Part shown: piece after piece, positions 1 to 9,054 of the stretch | Numbering within the stretch: the stretch's first letter is position 1 | Layout of the letters: each line of letters begins with the position of its first letter | NCBI RefSeq assembly: GCF_002847285.1 | Contig: NZ_CP025407.1 | Location: 2,730,501 to 2,794,500, forward strand | Source of the DNA: Streptomyces sp. CMB-StM0423 | GTDB taxonomy: Bacteria; Actinomycetota; Actinomycetes; Streptomycetales; Streptomycetaceae | DNA: 64,000 nucleotides | Reading direction: 5' to 3' | Notes under the pieces: generated by a model | The model's database searches: none | The model's input: the letters and a program-made list of their open reading frames with translations, nothing else | What the model was told of the DNA's origin: nothing | Translations under genes and position numbers: made by a program

Positions 1-500
1 CCTCCGCCATGGCCGGGACCGGACTGTCCATAGGTGATTGCTCCCGAACCGGGTGTGCCGCAGCGCCCGTGCACGCTGCGGTGGTTGACGGGACTTTCGC
101 AACCGATTCATCCCCTAGTCAAGGGGGTGACGGGGGAAGCTGAGGTGCGGAATCGCTTCTTGAGCGTATGTTTTGCAGATTGAGGTCCGTACGTGCTTGA
201 CAAGCCGCCTTAGTGACCGACATGTCCGACATATCGCATCGAAGGTCGTTAACACGTCGGCAACCCGTCTGTCGCATCACCGATATACGAACGCGACACT
301 CTGGGGAGCGTACGGCCGTGCGGGTGCCGTCCCCCGGCCGGGTCCGGTCTGCGCGCCGGATCCGGCCGGGATCCGGGCCGCCGGCCGCCGCCGCCCGGCC
401 GGTCTTGCCGGAGGTGTTGTCCGGGGCTGCCGAGAGGTGTAGACCTGGGTGCCGTGTGGGCCCAAAAGGCGCACGGTTGCGTATCGGGGGTCTTCCGGCG
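1..500. other. Intergenic region, no gene recognised
   Basis: I see no convincing coding sequence here; the open frames have no ribosome site and poor codon bias. The region is visibly lower in GC between about 120 and 300. It holds a small perfect hairpin at 58-81 (8-bp stem, CCGCAGCG paired with CGCTGCGG) and a TTGACA hexamer at 197-202 that could be a -35 box, though no good -10 box follows at 17-18 bp. It probably carries the promoter of the gene at 501. Confidence 0.4.
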
Positions 501-1487
501 ATGGAACAAGGACACATATTGGGGCGCGGCGCACGCGTCTTCGGTGCCGTGTGCTGCGCGCTCCTCGCTCTGCTCTCGCTCCTGTGGATCGGCCGCGACG
601 TCGACGTGGCGGCGAGCCTGCCCGACCTGTGGTGGGCCTGGGCGGGCTCCCCCGACGCCGCCCCCGAGAGCCCCTGGGGCACCTCTCTCTACGACCCCGT
701 CCTCGTCGGCGTGTACGCCGTCGCCGGGATCACCGCCCTGCACTCCACGTCCGCCGCGGGCGCACTCGCCACGGCCGGCGCGGCCACGATCGCGCTGCGC
801 GCCCCCGCGCTGTGGACGCTGACTGCCGACTGGATGCAGGGCGTCGACCAGGACCTGCGCAACCGTGCGCTGCTCTCCGCCGGCGTCGCCGTCACGCTCG
901 GCGCGGTGCTGCTGATCTCCGTCGCCGCCGGCCGGCGGCCCGCGGACGGCACCGGCGCCGACTACCTGCTGCCCGACGGGCAGCCGCCGCGCCGTCCCGC
1001 CCGCGGGGCCGCCGCCACCGGGATGGCCTTCCTCGCCGTCGCCGCGGTGGCGTTCGTGGCGTGGGAGCTGCGCGAGGCGGCACGCGGCGGCTGGGACGCG
1101 TACGGCCACCGGCTCACCGGCGAGTACACGTCGTGGGCGCTGCTCCAGCCCCCGCTCGCGTACGGGAAGTGGGCGACCGCCGCGGTGTGCTTCGTCGCCG
1201 CCGTGGCCGCCGCCAAGCGCGCCCCGCTCTCCCGCCCGCTGGGCATGACGGCCGGCGCCTTCGTGCTGGGCTGGGGCGCGGCCGACACCTCGCGGTATCT
1301 GAAGGACGAGGTCTTCGAGAACTTCGGCGCCCTCAGCACGGAGCACCAGTTGCAGGCGAGCACCGGAATCGGACTGCTGCTCGCCGGCTTCGTGATCCTC
1401 TTCGCGCTCGCGGGGCGCGGGGAGCGCGACCCCGTCGCGGAGCCCCTCTCCCGCTGGCAGGAACCTTCCTCCCAGCCCCCCTGGTGA
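501..1487 (+). CDS. Polytopic integral membrane protein of unknown function
   Basis: A 328-residue protein with about seven or eight hydrophobic segments (near residues 10-30, 65-83, 90-112, 125-145, 170-190, 225-245, 250-270 and 290-310) and no soluble domain that I recognise. The C-terminal tail is short, polar and Pro-rich. I chose the ATG at 501 because a GGGGG stretch lies about 10 nt upstream and the first membrane segment follows directly. The frame is open back to a GTG at 213, but that extension is Arg/Pro-rich and lies in poorly biased sequence. The gene seems to be transcribed alone. Function is not inferable. Confidence 0.75.
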   Translation: MEQGHILGRGARVFGAVCCALLALLSLLWIGRDVDVAASLPDLWWAWAGSPDAAPESPWGTSLYDPVLVGVYAVAGITALHSTSAAGALATAGAATIALRAPALWTLTADWMQGVDQDLRNRALLSAGVAVTLGAVLLISVAAGRRPADGTGADYLLPDGQPPRRPARGAAATGMAFLAVAAVAFVAWELREAARGGWDAYGHRLTGEYTSWALLQPPLAYGKWATAAVCFVAAVAAAKRAPLSRPLGMTAGAFVLGWGAADTSRYLKDEVFENFGALSTEHQLQASTGIGLLLAGFVILFALAGRGERDPVAEPLSRWQEPSSQPPW

Positions 1488-1684
1488 CCGCCCCGGCAAC
1501 AGCCGCTCCACCGCTCTCCGGCCTCCCGGCCACCGCTTCGCGACGGCCTCCCGCGTGCGACCCCTTCATGCGCCGGTGCGCCGAACGATGCACGGGCACC
1601 GATAGTTATGATGCGTGCGCGCGACGGGCATGCATCACGTGGCCCGTCAGATGACCCGACCGCAGGTTCCGGGAGGTGAGCCGA

Positions 1685-1879
1685 ATGGCTCTGTCGATCT
1701 CGCTAGTGCTGCTGCTCGCGATCATCGTCTACTTGCTCATCAAGAAGAGTGGCCTGAAGGGCGGGCACGCTGTCGTGTGCATCCTCCTGGGCTTCTACCT
1801 CGCCAGCTCTTCCATGGCGCCGACGATCGACGATGTGACACAGAACGTGGCAGGGATGATCGAGAGCATCGATTTCTGA
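1685..1879 (+). CDS. Small conserved-looking membrane protein
   Basis: A 64-residue protein with two hydrophobic stretches: residues 3-20 (SLVLLLAIIVYLLI) followed by a short Lys-rich turn, then a second around residues 30-46 ending in a small polar tail. ATG 1685 is preferred over GTG 1676 because GGGAGG at 1671-1676 is a good ribosome site for the ATG and would overlap the GTG. A TATGAT hexamer at 1607-1612 is a possible -10 box, but I see no matching -35 box. The gene lies 38 bp upstream of mshB. I cannot assign a function. Confidence 0.6.
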   Translation: MALSISLVLLLAIIVYLLIKKSGLKGGHAVVCILLGFYLASSSMAPTIDDVTQNVAGMIESIDF

Positions 1880-1905
1880 CCGGGGGGACCTTCCGTACGC
1901 TCGTC

Positions 1906-1911
1906 TAGGCT
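1906..1911 (+). promoter_or_regulatory. Possible -10 box for a leaderless mshB mRNA
   Basis: TAGGCT ends 6 nt before the ATG of mshB, and no Shine-Dalgarno sequence precedes that ATG. If this is the -10 box, transcription would start at or next to the start codon, giving a leaderless message, a common arrangement in Streptomyces. No clear -35 box was found. Confidence 0.35.
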
Positions 1912-1917
1912 TCCTCC

Positions 1918-2814
1918 ATGAGCAGGGAGCTTCCGAGGCGCAGGCTGTTGCTGGTACACGCGCATCCGGACGACGAGACGATCACCACCGGCGCCACCAT
2001 GGCGCGGTACGCCGCCGAGGGGGCCCTCGTCACCCTGGTGACGTGCACCCGGGGCGAGGAGGGCGAGGTCATTCCGCCCGCCCTCGCCCGTCTGGGACCC
2101 GAGCGTGACGACGCGCTCGGCCCCCACCGGGCCGGTGAACTCGCCGCGGCCATGCGGGCGTTGGGCGTCACCGACCACCGCTTCCTGGGCGGCCCCGGGC
2201 GGTTCCGGGACTCGGGCATGCAGGGCCTCGACCAGAACGGGCGTCCCGGCACATTCTGGTCGGCCGGCGTCGACGAGGCGGCGGGGCTGCTGGTGCCGGT
2301 GATCCGCGGGGTACGGCCGCAGGTGCTGGTCACGTACGACCCGCGGGGCGGCTACGGCCACCCCGACCACGTCCAGGCCCACCGCGTCGCCACCCGCGCC
2401 GCGGAACTGGCCGCGGCCGCGTCGTACGGCGCGGACACCGCGGAGCCGTGGGCGGTGGCCCGTATCTACTGGACCTGCATCGCGCGCAGCGCGGCGGAGA
2501 AGGGCCTCGCCGAACTGGCCGCGGCCGGCCACCACTTCCCCGGCACCGCGACCGTCGCGGACCTGCCGGGCGTGGTGGACGACGGCGAGGTCACGTCGGC
2601 CGTGGCGGGGGGCGCGTACGCGGCGGCGAAGGCGCGGGCGATGGCGGCGCACGAGACGCAGATCACCGTGGCCGGCGGCGCCTTCGCGCTCTCCAACGGG
2701 CTGGGCCAGCCGATCCTGACCACCGAGCAGTTCCGGCTCGCCGGCGGCGCGGAGGCCGCGCGGCGCGATCCGGGCGCGGTGGAGACCGACTTGTTCGCGG
2801 AGGTGGCGGCGTGA
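1918..2814 (+). CDS. mshB: N-acetyl-GlcN-Ins deacetylase (mycothiol biosynthesis)
   Basis: A 298-residue PIG-L/LmbE zinc deacetylase. The zinc-binding motif AHPDDE lies at residues 15-20, and the second signature GYGHPDH at about 145-151 supplies another ligand histidine. In the family these coordinate the zinc that removes the acetyl group from 1-O-(2-acetamido-2-deoxy-glucopyranosyl)-myo-inositol, the third step of mycothiol synthesis. Length fits MshB (about 290-300) rather than the longer Mca amidase, although MshB and Mca are homologous and Mca activity cannot be excluded from sequence. The TGA overlaps the GTG of the next gene (GTGA), so the two are translationally coupled. No ribosome site precedes the ATG. 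Confidence 0.88.
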   Translation: MSRELPRRRLLLVHAHPDDETITTGATMARYAAEGALVTLVTCTRGEEGEVIPPALARLGPERDDALGPHRAGELAAAMRALGVTDHRFLGGPGRFRDSGMQGLDQNGRPGTFWSAGVDEAAGLLVPVIRGVRPQVLVTYDPRGGYGHPDHVQAHRVATRAAELAAAASYGADTAEPWAVARIYWTCIARSAAEKGLAELAAAGHHFPGTATVADLPGVVDDGEVTSAVAGGAYAAAKARAMAAHETQITVAGGAFALSNGLGQPILTTEQFRLAGGAEAARRDPGAVETDLFAEVAA

Positions 2815-3478
2815 GCGCCAAGAAGCGGTCCGTACGCCCCAAGTCGGCCGCGAGCGGTGGAAAACAGGGCAACAGCGGCACGAACCGCGCACGCGCGGGC
2901 GACGGCGGCCCGGCCAACGGGCCAACGGGCCGCGGCGGAAGCGCGGGCAGCGAAAGCACCGGCGACAGGGGCGCGCGCAGGGGCGGCCGGAGCACGGGCA
3001 GCGCGGGCGCCGGGGGCGCGGAGAAGCGCGGCCGGGCCGGCGCCACCACCAAGAGCTCCCCGCGCGCCGCCCCGCGGCCCCGCCGCCCGGCAGCGCCCTC
3101 GCGCGGCCGATCACGCTCGGGCGCGTATTCACGTATCTGGCCGCCCTGGTGCTCGGCGCCCTCGGCGGGCTCGCCGGTTCACTCGTCCAGGGGGCCTGGT
3201 CACCGGGCGGGCTGCTGCTCGCCCTCGCCGCCGTCGGCGGGCTCTGCTACGGCGCCGGGGTGGCCACCGGGGGCCGCGGCGCGGGCTTCACCGCGGGCGG
3301 TGGCTGGCTCATCGCGATCTTCGTCATCTCCCTCAACCGCCCCGAGGGCGACTTCGCCTTCGCCTCCGGACTCGGGCCGTCGCTCTTCCTCTTCGGCGGG
3401 ATGCTGACCGCTGTGATCTGCACCACCCTGCCGCAGCTCCTCGCAGTTGCAGAACCGCCGTCCCGACTCCCCGAGTGA
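2811..3478 (+). pseudogene. Membrane protein gene downstream of mshB, apparently frameshifted
   Basis: A GTG at 2811 overlaps the mshB stop and opens a Ser/Lys/Arg/Gly-rich cytoplasmic head ([12 protein letters not shown]...) with perfect high-GC third positions until about 3085. There coding bias leaves that frame and moves to another, which reads PGSALARPITLGRVF and then three to four membrane segments ending in LPQLLAV, stop at 3478. The second frame has no start codon between 2811 and 3149. This fits one DUF6113-like gene (family assignment from memory) with a one-base loss in the C/G run around 3075-3100. Either the gene is broken, or the base is a sequencing error, or a short protein starts at GTG 3149. 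Confidence 0.6.
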
Positions 3479-3639
3479 CGTGCTCTGTTGGGCATCGGTT
3501 GCTGTCAAGTACGCCTTCGCGCGGGTGGCCGAATGCGGTTGTCGGGCCTCAGTGTCGGAGCGGACAAGTATGGTGGTGCGCGCCGCCGAGCTGCCCGCGG
3601 GTGCCATGACGGGCGGCGGAGCACTACGGGAGACCTGCC

Positions 3640-5841
3640 GTGAGCCGAGAGAATGACAGTCCGCCATCCGGTCCCGAGGGACGCGGCGACGCCGCGTATC
3701 CGTCGGGCACCCCGCCGTACGCGGGACCGGACTCGCCGACCGCCACGCCCCCCGCGCCCGCTCCGGGCACGGGGCCGGGCCGGGACGGCGGCGCGGGCGT
3801 TCCCGCGACCGAGACGACGCTGACGACCCGGATCCGGATCAATATCCCGGGCTCCCGGCCGATCCCGCCCGTCGTGGTCCGCCAGCCCCTCGAAGCCGGG
3901 GCGGAGGAGCCCGGCACCTCCGGTGCCGGCATCCCCGCACCGGCGCCAGGACCGGCCGAGGCCGCCGCGGCGGCGAACGGGCAGGACGGCGCCGACGGCG
4001 CCAAGCCGCGGACGAGCGACTGGTTCGCCCCCCGCAAGGCGCCGAAGGACCCGGCGCCCGCCCAGGGCGCACCCGAGGCCGCGCCGGCACCGCCGCCCGC
4101 GCAGCCCCCGATGACCGCGCAGCCCCCGATGACGCCGCCCTCGGGTCCCACGGGCACGACGGACGGCGCCGGGATGCAGTTCCCCGCCTTCGCGCCGCCC
4201 GGCGAGGCCGGCCCGCCGCTGGACACCCCGCCGGCCGGCGTCCCGCAGCCGCACCCGGCGCCCGGTGACACCGGCACGGTGGACGTACCGGTGAGCGAGA
4301 GCGGCCACGGTTTCGCCGGGGACGACCCGGCCAACGCCCTGCCCGTACGGCCCACTCCGGCCGGCGGCACCCCGCGCGGCGGCCTCGGCGCACCGGGCGG
4401 CCCGCCCGGGGGCGTGCCCTCGGGGCCGACGTCGGGCCCCGCCACCGGCAGCATGCCGCTCAAGCCCGCGGGACCGGCCGCCGGCCGCACCCTGCGCGGC
4501 TCCGCCGCGCCGCAGGCCCCCACCGGCGGCATGGGCGACACCGCCGTCGGCGGCATCCCCGCGGTGCCGTCGGGCCCTGACCCCACCCCGGCGCACGGCG
4601 TGCCGCGGGGCCCCGGGCGCACCCCGGCCCACGGCGTACCGCAGGCGGGACCGCAGGGCCCGGGTCCCGGGCACACCCCGGCGCACGGCCTCCCGCAGGC
4701 GGGACCGGACGGCTCGCAGTACCCGCAAGGGGCCGCGCCCGTACCGGGGTTCAACCCCGCCGGGCAGCCGCCTCCCGGTGCCGTGCCGCCCCCCGGGCCC
4801 GTACCGGCACCGGGCAGCGACGGGCCGCCGGTGCCGCCGCCCGCCCCGGCCTCCGCCGCCCGCTCCCGCTCCGGCAGCCCGTCGGGCCGGGCCCGCGGCG
4901 ATCGCAAGAAGCTCGCCGTGATGGCCGGCGCCGGCGTCTTCGGCGTGCTCTGCATCGCGTACGGCGCGGGGCTCGTCCTCAACAACGACGACGTGCCGAA
5001 GGGCACGACGGTCCTCGGCGTCGACATCGGCGGCAGCTCCCGCGACCAGGCGGTGGCCAAGCTCGACGCGGCCGTCGAGAAGCGCACGCAGGCGCCGATC
5101 GTGCTCCGCGTCGGCGACCAGGAGCAGGAGCTGACGCCGCAGTCGGCCGGCCTCGGCATCGACACCGCGGAGAGCGTCCGCTCGGCGATGGGCAGCGACT
5201 ACAACCCGGTGTCCGTCATCGGCTCGCTCTTCGGCGGCTCCCGCGAGGTGGACCCGGCGATGGTCGACGACACCGACAAGCTGCGGGCCCAGTTGCAGGA
5301 GATCGCCGACGAGGCCGGCGGCGGCCGGGACGGCATGATCCGCTTCGTCGACGGCAAGGCCGTGCCCGTGAAGGGCGAGCCGCACGAGGCCGTGGACGTG
5401 GAGAAGTCCATGAGCGCGGTGGAGGAGGCGTTCGACGAGCGCGCGGCCGGCGGCGCGAACAAGCCGGTGACGCTGCCGGTCTCGCAGCAGGAACCGGCCG
5501 TCAGCCAGGCGGAGTTCGACACGGCGATGAACGGCTTCGCCGAGACGGCGATGTCCGGGATGGTGACGGTGCAGGCGGGCGACGCCTACATCCAGTTCAG
5601 CCCGGAGCGCTCGATCTCCGAGTTCCTGACGATGCAGGCGACGCCGGACGGCAAGCTGGCGCCGAAGTTCGACCTGGAGAAGCTGGAGGAGCTGTACGGC
5701 AGCACCTTCGCCGGACTCATGGTCCAGCGCGGCGACGGCAGCACGACGGAGATCACGCCGAACGACGTGGCGAGCGCCATGATGGGCCCGCTGCGCGAGA
5801 CCGACCCGGAGAAGCGGGTAGGCGTCATCGACATCGCGTGA
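3640..5841 (+). CDS. Pro-rich membrane-anchored protein with YoaR/VanW-type peptidoglycan-binding domain
   Basis: A 733-residue protein. Residues 1-420 are a low-complexity Pro/Gly/Ala-rich cytoplasmic part with near-repeats (HGVPRGPGRTPAHGVPQ). One membrane segment follows around residues 425-447 (MAGAGVFGVLCIAYGAGLV). The external part from about 450 begins TTVLGVDIGGSSRDQAVAKL, typical of the putative peptidoglycan-binding domain found N-terminal to VanW domains, and repeats a related region near residue 580; the VanW domain itself is absent. The GTG at 3640 follows a GGGAGA ribosome site. A perfect 13-bp hairpin follows 27 nt after the stop. A cell-wall role is inferred. Confidence 0.72.
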   Translation: MSRENDSPPSGPEGRGDAAYPSGTPPYAGPDSPTATPPAPAPGTGPGRDGGAGVPATETTLTTRIRINIPGSRPIPPVVVRQPLEAGAEEPGTSGAGIPAPAPGPAEAAAAANGQDGADGAKPRTSDWFAPRKAPKDPAPAQGAPEAAPAPPPAQPPMTAQPPMTPPSGPTGTTDGAGMQFPAFAPPGEAGPPLDTPPAGVPQPHPAPGDTGTVDVPVSESGHGFAGDDPANALPVRPTPAGGTPRGGLGAPGGPPGGVPSGPTSGPATGSMPLKPAGPAAGRTLRGSAAPQAPTGGMGDTAVGGIPAVPSGPDPTPAHGVPRGPGRTPAHGVPQAGPQGPGPGHTPAHGLPQAGPDGSQYPQGAAPVPGFNPAGQPPPGAVPPPGPVPAPGSDGPPVPPPAPASAARSRSGSPSGRARGDRKKLAVMAGAGVFGVLCIAYGAGLVLNNDDVPKGTTVLGVDIGGSSRDQAVAKLDAAVEKRTQAPIVLRVGDQEQELTPQSAGLGIDTAESVRSAMGSDYNPVSVIGSLFGGSREVDPAMVDDTDKLRAQLQEIADEAGGGRDGMIRFVDGKAVPVKGEPHEAVDVEKSMSAVEEAFDERAAGGANKPVTLPVSQQEPAVSQAEFDTAMNGFAETAMSGMVTVQAGDAYIQFSPERSISEFLTMQATPDGKLAPKFDLEKLEELYGSTFAGLMVQRGDGSTTEITPNDVASAMMGPLRETDPEKRVGVIDIA

Positions 5842-5867
5842 CCGCCGCGGGCGGACGACGTACGGGA

Positions 5868-5898
5868 ACGGGCCCCGCGGCGCTGCCGCGGGGCCCGT
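5868..5898. terminator. Bidirectional hairpin terminator
   Basis: CGGGCCCCGCGGC at 5869-5881 pairs perfectly with 5885-5897 around a 3-nt loop, extended by one A-T pair. It lies between two convergent genes (stops at 5841 and 5921) and so probably serves both. There is no U-tract, which is usual for Streptomyces. Confidence 0.75.
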
Positions 5899-5920
5899 CG
5901 TCGCGCGGGCGGACGACGTC

Positions 5921-6838
5921 TCAGGCGTGGGCGCGCCGCTTGCGGGCCACCACGACGGCACCGGCGCCGAGGGCGGCGAGACCGCCGATGCCGGAGGCGA
6001 GCGGCAGCCAGATGTCGGCGCCGGTGTGGGGCAGTTCGTCGGGCTTCTCGCCCGCGTCGTCGTAGTCGGCGGGCGGGTTGTGGCTGTCGGGCGGCTCGAA
6101 GCCGTCGCCCTCCCCGTCCGCCCCGCCGCCGGGCGCGGGCTGCTCCTCGTCCGGCGCCGGAGGCGCGGGTACGTCGGACGCGGGGGGCTCGGCGCCGGGG
6201 AGTTCGGGCCCGGGGGCTTCGGCGTCGGGGGCGCCGGGCGGTTCGGCAGCGGGGGGCTCGGCCGCGGGAGCTTCGACGTCGGGAGCTTCTGTATCCGGGG
6301 CTTCAGGGCCCGGGGCTTCGGTGTCCGGAACTTCGGTATCCGGGGCTTCCCAGTCCGGGACCTCGGTGTCCGGGGCCTCGGTGTCGGGGAGTTCGGCGTC
6401 GGGGAGTTCGGCCGGGGGGACCTCCGGCGCCGGGCCCTCGGCGTCCGGAACCTCCGCCCCCGGAGCCTCGGCACCGGGCACCTCACCCCCGTCGTGGCCC
6501 GGCTCGACCGGCTCCGTACCCGGGCCGGACTCTTCGCCCCCGCCGCCCGGAGAACCGCCGCCGGTCTCCGGCTCCTCGCAGTCGTCGTCCGGACCCCACG
6601 CCCCTGCCTCCTGCGCCTCGGCCTCAAGCTCCGCCTCCGCCGCCGCGAACCCGGCCTCGATGTCCTCCGCGGTGTCCGGAGCCTCCGCCCCGCCCCCCGG
6701 CCCGTGCGCCCCGGCCACCGGGCCCTCGGTCGCGTGGGCCTGCGGGAGGACGCCCGCGAGGGCGGGCCCCGCGCCCAGCGCTGCGGCGAGCAGCGCCCCG
6801 CTCAGCACGTGGGCGCGACGGCGTGACAAACGCTTCAT
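5921..6838 (-). CDS. Surface protein with Pro/Glu/Ala repeat stalk and LPHTG sorting signal
   Basis: A 305-residue exported protein. Start at ATG 6838 (MKRLSRRRAHVLSG) because GAGGGA precedes it and a signal peptide with an ALA-type cleavage region near residue 30 follows; the frame is open 57 nt further upstream. The body is acidic, and from roughly residue 130 to 230 it consists of PDTEAP/PDTEVP/PAAEPP-type repeats. The C-terminus has LPHTG, a hydrophobic span (GIGGLAALGAGAVVVA) and the basic tail RKRRAHA, which together form a cell-wall sorting signal for a sortase. No sortase gene is in the window. It is likely a wall-anchored stalk or spacer protein; no adhesive domain is recognisable. 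Confidence 0.75.
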   Translation of the reverse strand: MKRLSRRRAHVLSGALLAAALGAGPALAGVLPQAHATEGPVAGAHGPGGGAEAPDTAEDIEAGFAAAEAELEAEAQEAGAWGPDDDCEEPETGGGSPGGGGEESGPGTEPVEPGHDGGEVPGAEAPGAEVPDAEGPAPEVPPAELPDAELPDTEAPDTEVPDWEAPDTEVPDTEAPGPEAPDTEAPDVEAPAAEPPAAEPPGAPDAEAPGPELPGAEPPASDVPAPPAPDEEQPAPGGGADGEGDGFEPPDSHNPPADYDDAGEKPDELPHTGADIWLPLASGIGGLAALGAGAVVVARKRRAHA

Positions 6839-6955
6839 GGTGGGTGTCCCTCTACTCGGTGACGGGGCATCGGCTGCCGACGCCCACGATGACACCGATA
6901 CGTGATAAAACCGACTAACCCGACTTACTTACCGACGGCAGATCGCCCCGTCGGC

Positions 6956-8053
6956 CTACCCGCCCACGCCGGGGGCCGCCTGTCCCGGCCCCTCCTCGTC
7001 CTCCCACTCCGCCGCGAAGTGGCACGCCGACGGGTGCGCCACCGCCCCCTCCGCGTCCCGGAACCACGGCGGCACGTCCAGCGCCGGGTCCTTCTCCGCG
7101 CACACCGGCTGCGCCTTCCAGCACCGCGTACGGAACCGGCACCCCGACGGCGGGTTCGCCGGCGACGGCACGTCGCCGCTGAGCAGGATCCGCTCCCGGC
7201 TCTCCCGCGCCTCCGGGTCCGGCACGGGCACCGCCGAGAGCAGCGCCTGCGTGTACGGGTGCGTGGCGTGCTCGTAGATCGCCTCGTCGGTGCCGGACTC
7301 CACGATCCGGCCGAGGTACATCACCCCGACCCGGTCCGAGATGTGCCGAACCACGGACAGGTCGTGCGCGATGAAGATGTACGACAGGTGGAACTCGTTC
7401 TGCAGCCGCTCCAGCAGGTTCACCACCTGCGCCTGCACGGAGACGTCCAGCGCCGAGACCGGTTCGTCCGCGACGATGATCTCCGGCCGCAGCGCGAGCC
7501 CGCGCGCGATCCCGATCCGCTGCCGCTGCCCGCCGGAGAACTGGTGCGGGTAGCGGTTGATGTGCTCGGGGTTGAGCCCGACGACGTCCAGCAGTTCCTG
7601 GACCCGCTGCCGCCGGCTGCCCTTCGGCGCCACCTCGGGGTGGATGTCGTACGGCTCGCCGACGATGTCGCCGACGGTCATCCGCGGGTTGAGCGAGGTG
7701 TACGGGTCCTGGAAGACCATCTGGATGTTGCGCCGCACGGCCCGCAGCGCGCGCCCGGAGAGCCGGGTGATGTCCTCGCCCTTGAACCGGATCAGGCCGG
7801 CGGTGGGCTGCTCCAGGTTGACCAGCATCTTGGCGATGGTCGACTTCCCGCAGCCGGACTCCCCCACGATGCCGAGGGTTTCGCCGCGCCGCAGGTCGAA
7901 CGAGACGCCGTCGACGGCCTGTACGGCACCGATCTGCTTGCGGAAGACGATTCCCCGGGTGAGCGGGAAGTGCTTGACCAGGTCGCGCACTTCGAGGATC
8001 GGCTCCTCGCCCGGCGCCTCCGCCGGCGCCTCGGCCACCTCAGGGCTGGTCAT
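6956..8053 (-). CDS. Oligopeptide ABC transporter ATP-binding protein (DppF/OppF type)
   Basis: A 365-residue ATPase that powers import together with its partner at 8040. Visible motifs are Walker [11 protein letters not shown]-loop MVFQDPY, signature LSGGQRQR, Walker [13 protein letters not shown] and the H-loop in FIAHDLS. The C-terminal oligopeptide/dipeptide transporter extension carries the cysteine pattern [14 protein letters not shown], where many family members bind an iron-sulfur cluster. The start ([10 protein letters not shown]) overlaps the end of the preceding gene by 14 bp. It is the last gene of the five-gene minus-strand operon that begins with the binding protein at 12641. 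Confidence 0.88.
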   Translation of the reverse strand: MTSPEVAEAPAEAPGEEPILEVRDLVKHFPLTRGIVFRKQIGAVQAVDGVSFDLRRGETLGIVGESGCGKSTIAKMLVNLEQPTAGLIRFKGEDITRLSGRALRAVRRNIQMVFQDPYTSLNPRMTVGDIVGEPYDIHPEVAPKGSRRQRVQELLDVVGLNPEHINRYPHQFSGGQRQRIGIARGLALRPEIIVADEPVSALDVSVQAQVVNLLERLQNEFHLSYIFIAHDLSVVRHISDRVGVMYLGRIVESGTDEAIYEHATHPYTQALLSAVPVPDPEARESRERILLSGDVPSPANPPSGCRFRTRCWKAQPVCAEKDPALDVPPWFRDAEGAVAHPSACHFAAEWEDEEGPGQAAPGVGG

Positions 8054-9047
8054 GAAGCTGGTCCTTCCAGAAGTGGCACGCGCTCCCCCGGCCCGGTAGC
8101 GGGCGGCCGTCGTCGTCCGTCACCTCGTACAGCGGCGGGCGGTCCGTCACGCAGACGTCCTGGGCGCGCGGGCAGCGGGGGTTGAAGGGGCAGCCCGGCG
8201 GGATGGCCAGCAGGCTGGGGGGCGTGCCGCGGATGGCGCTCAGCTCCTGGCCCTTCTGGTCGAGACGCGGGATGGAGTCCAGCAGCCCGCGGGTGTACGG
8301 GTGCGCCGGTGCCTTGTACAGGTCGTGGACGGACGCCGTCTCCATGATCCGGCCCGCGTACATCACCGCGATCTTGTCGGCGACGTCCGCGACCACGCCC
8401 AGGTCGTGGGTGATGAGGATCAGCCCCATCCCCGTCTCCTCGCGCAACTCCGCCAGCAGGTCCATCACCTGCGCCTGCACGGTCACGTCCAGCGCCGTCG
8501 TCGGCTCGTCCGCGATGATGAGTTCAGGACCGAGCGCCAGCGCCATCGCGATCATGATGCGCTGCCGCATGCCGCCGGAGAACTGGTGCGGGTAGTCGTT
8601 GACGCGCTCCCGGGCGGCCGGGATCCGTACCCGCTCCATCAGCTCGATCGACCGGGCCTTCGCCTCCGCCCTGCTCGCGCCGCGGTGCACGCGGAACATC
8701 TCGCCGAGCTGATAGCCCACGGTGAGCACGGGGTTGAGCGACGACAGCGCGTCCTGGAAGATCATCGCCATCCGCTCGCCGCGCACCTTGCGGCGCGCCT
8801 CGCGGCCCAGCTTCAGCAGGTCCTCGCCCTGGAAGAGCACCTGCCCGCCGGTGACGAACCCCGGCGGCGAGTCGAGGATGCCCATCACGGCCTGCGCGGT
8901 CACGGACTTGCCCGAGCCGGACTCGCCGAGCACCGCCAGCGTCTCGCCCGGAGCCACGCTGTACGAGACGCCGTTGACGGCCTTCGCCACCCCCTCCCGG
9001 GTGCGGAACTCCACTAGCAGGTCGCGGACGTCGAGCAGCGCGGTCAC
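8040..9047 (-). CDS. Oligopeptide ABC transporter ATP-binding protein (DppD/OppD type)
   Basis: A 335-residue ATPase. It has Walker [11 protein letters not shown], signature SGGMRQR, Walker [13 protein letters not shown] and the C-terminal [14 protein letters not shown] oligopeptide-transporter motif. I favour the GTG at 9047 ([11 protein letters not shown]) over the GTG at 9053, since AGGTGAGG then has better spacing. It follows the permease gene almost directly (permease stop at 9055) and overlaps the next ATPase by 14 bp, so co-translation is likely. It forms the heterodimeric ATPase of the importer with the gene at 6956. Confidence 0.87.
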   Translation of the reverse strand: MTALLDVRDLLVEFRTREGVAKAVNGVSYSVAPGETLAVLGESGSGKSVTAQAVMGILDSPPGFVTGGQVLFQGEDLLKLGREARRKVRGERMAMIFQDALSSLNPVLTVGYQLGEMFRVHRGASRAEAKARSIELMERVRIPAARERVNDYPHQFSGGMRQRIMIAMALALGPELIIADEPTTALDVTVQAQVMDLLAELREETGMGLILITHDLGVVADVADKIAVMYAGRIMETASVHDLYKAPAHPYTRGLLDSIPRLDQKGQELSAIRGTPPSLLAIPPGCPFNPRCPRAQDVCVTDRPPLYEVTDDDGRPLPGRGSACHFWKDQLHDQP

Positions 9048-9054
9048 GTACACC

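Noticed and set aside
58-81. Short hairpin at the left edge as a terminator of an off-window gene
   Set aside because: Only 8 bp, and no upstream stop codon or gene end can be shown within the first 57 bases.
3505-6627. 1040-residue minus-strand open frame
   Set aside because: Arg/Pro-rich shadow of the genes at 3640 and 5921; no coherent domain or ribosome site.
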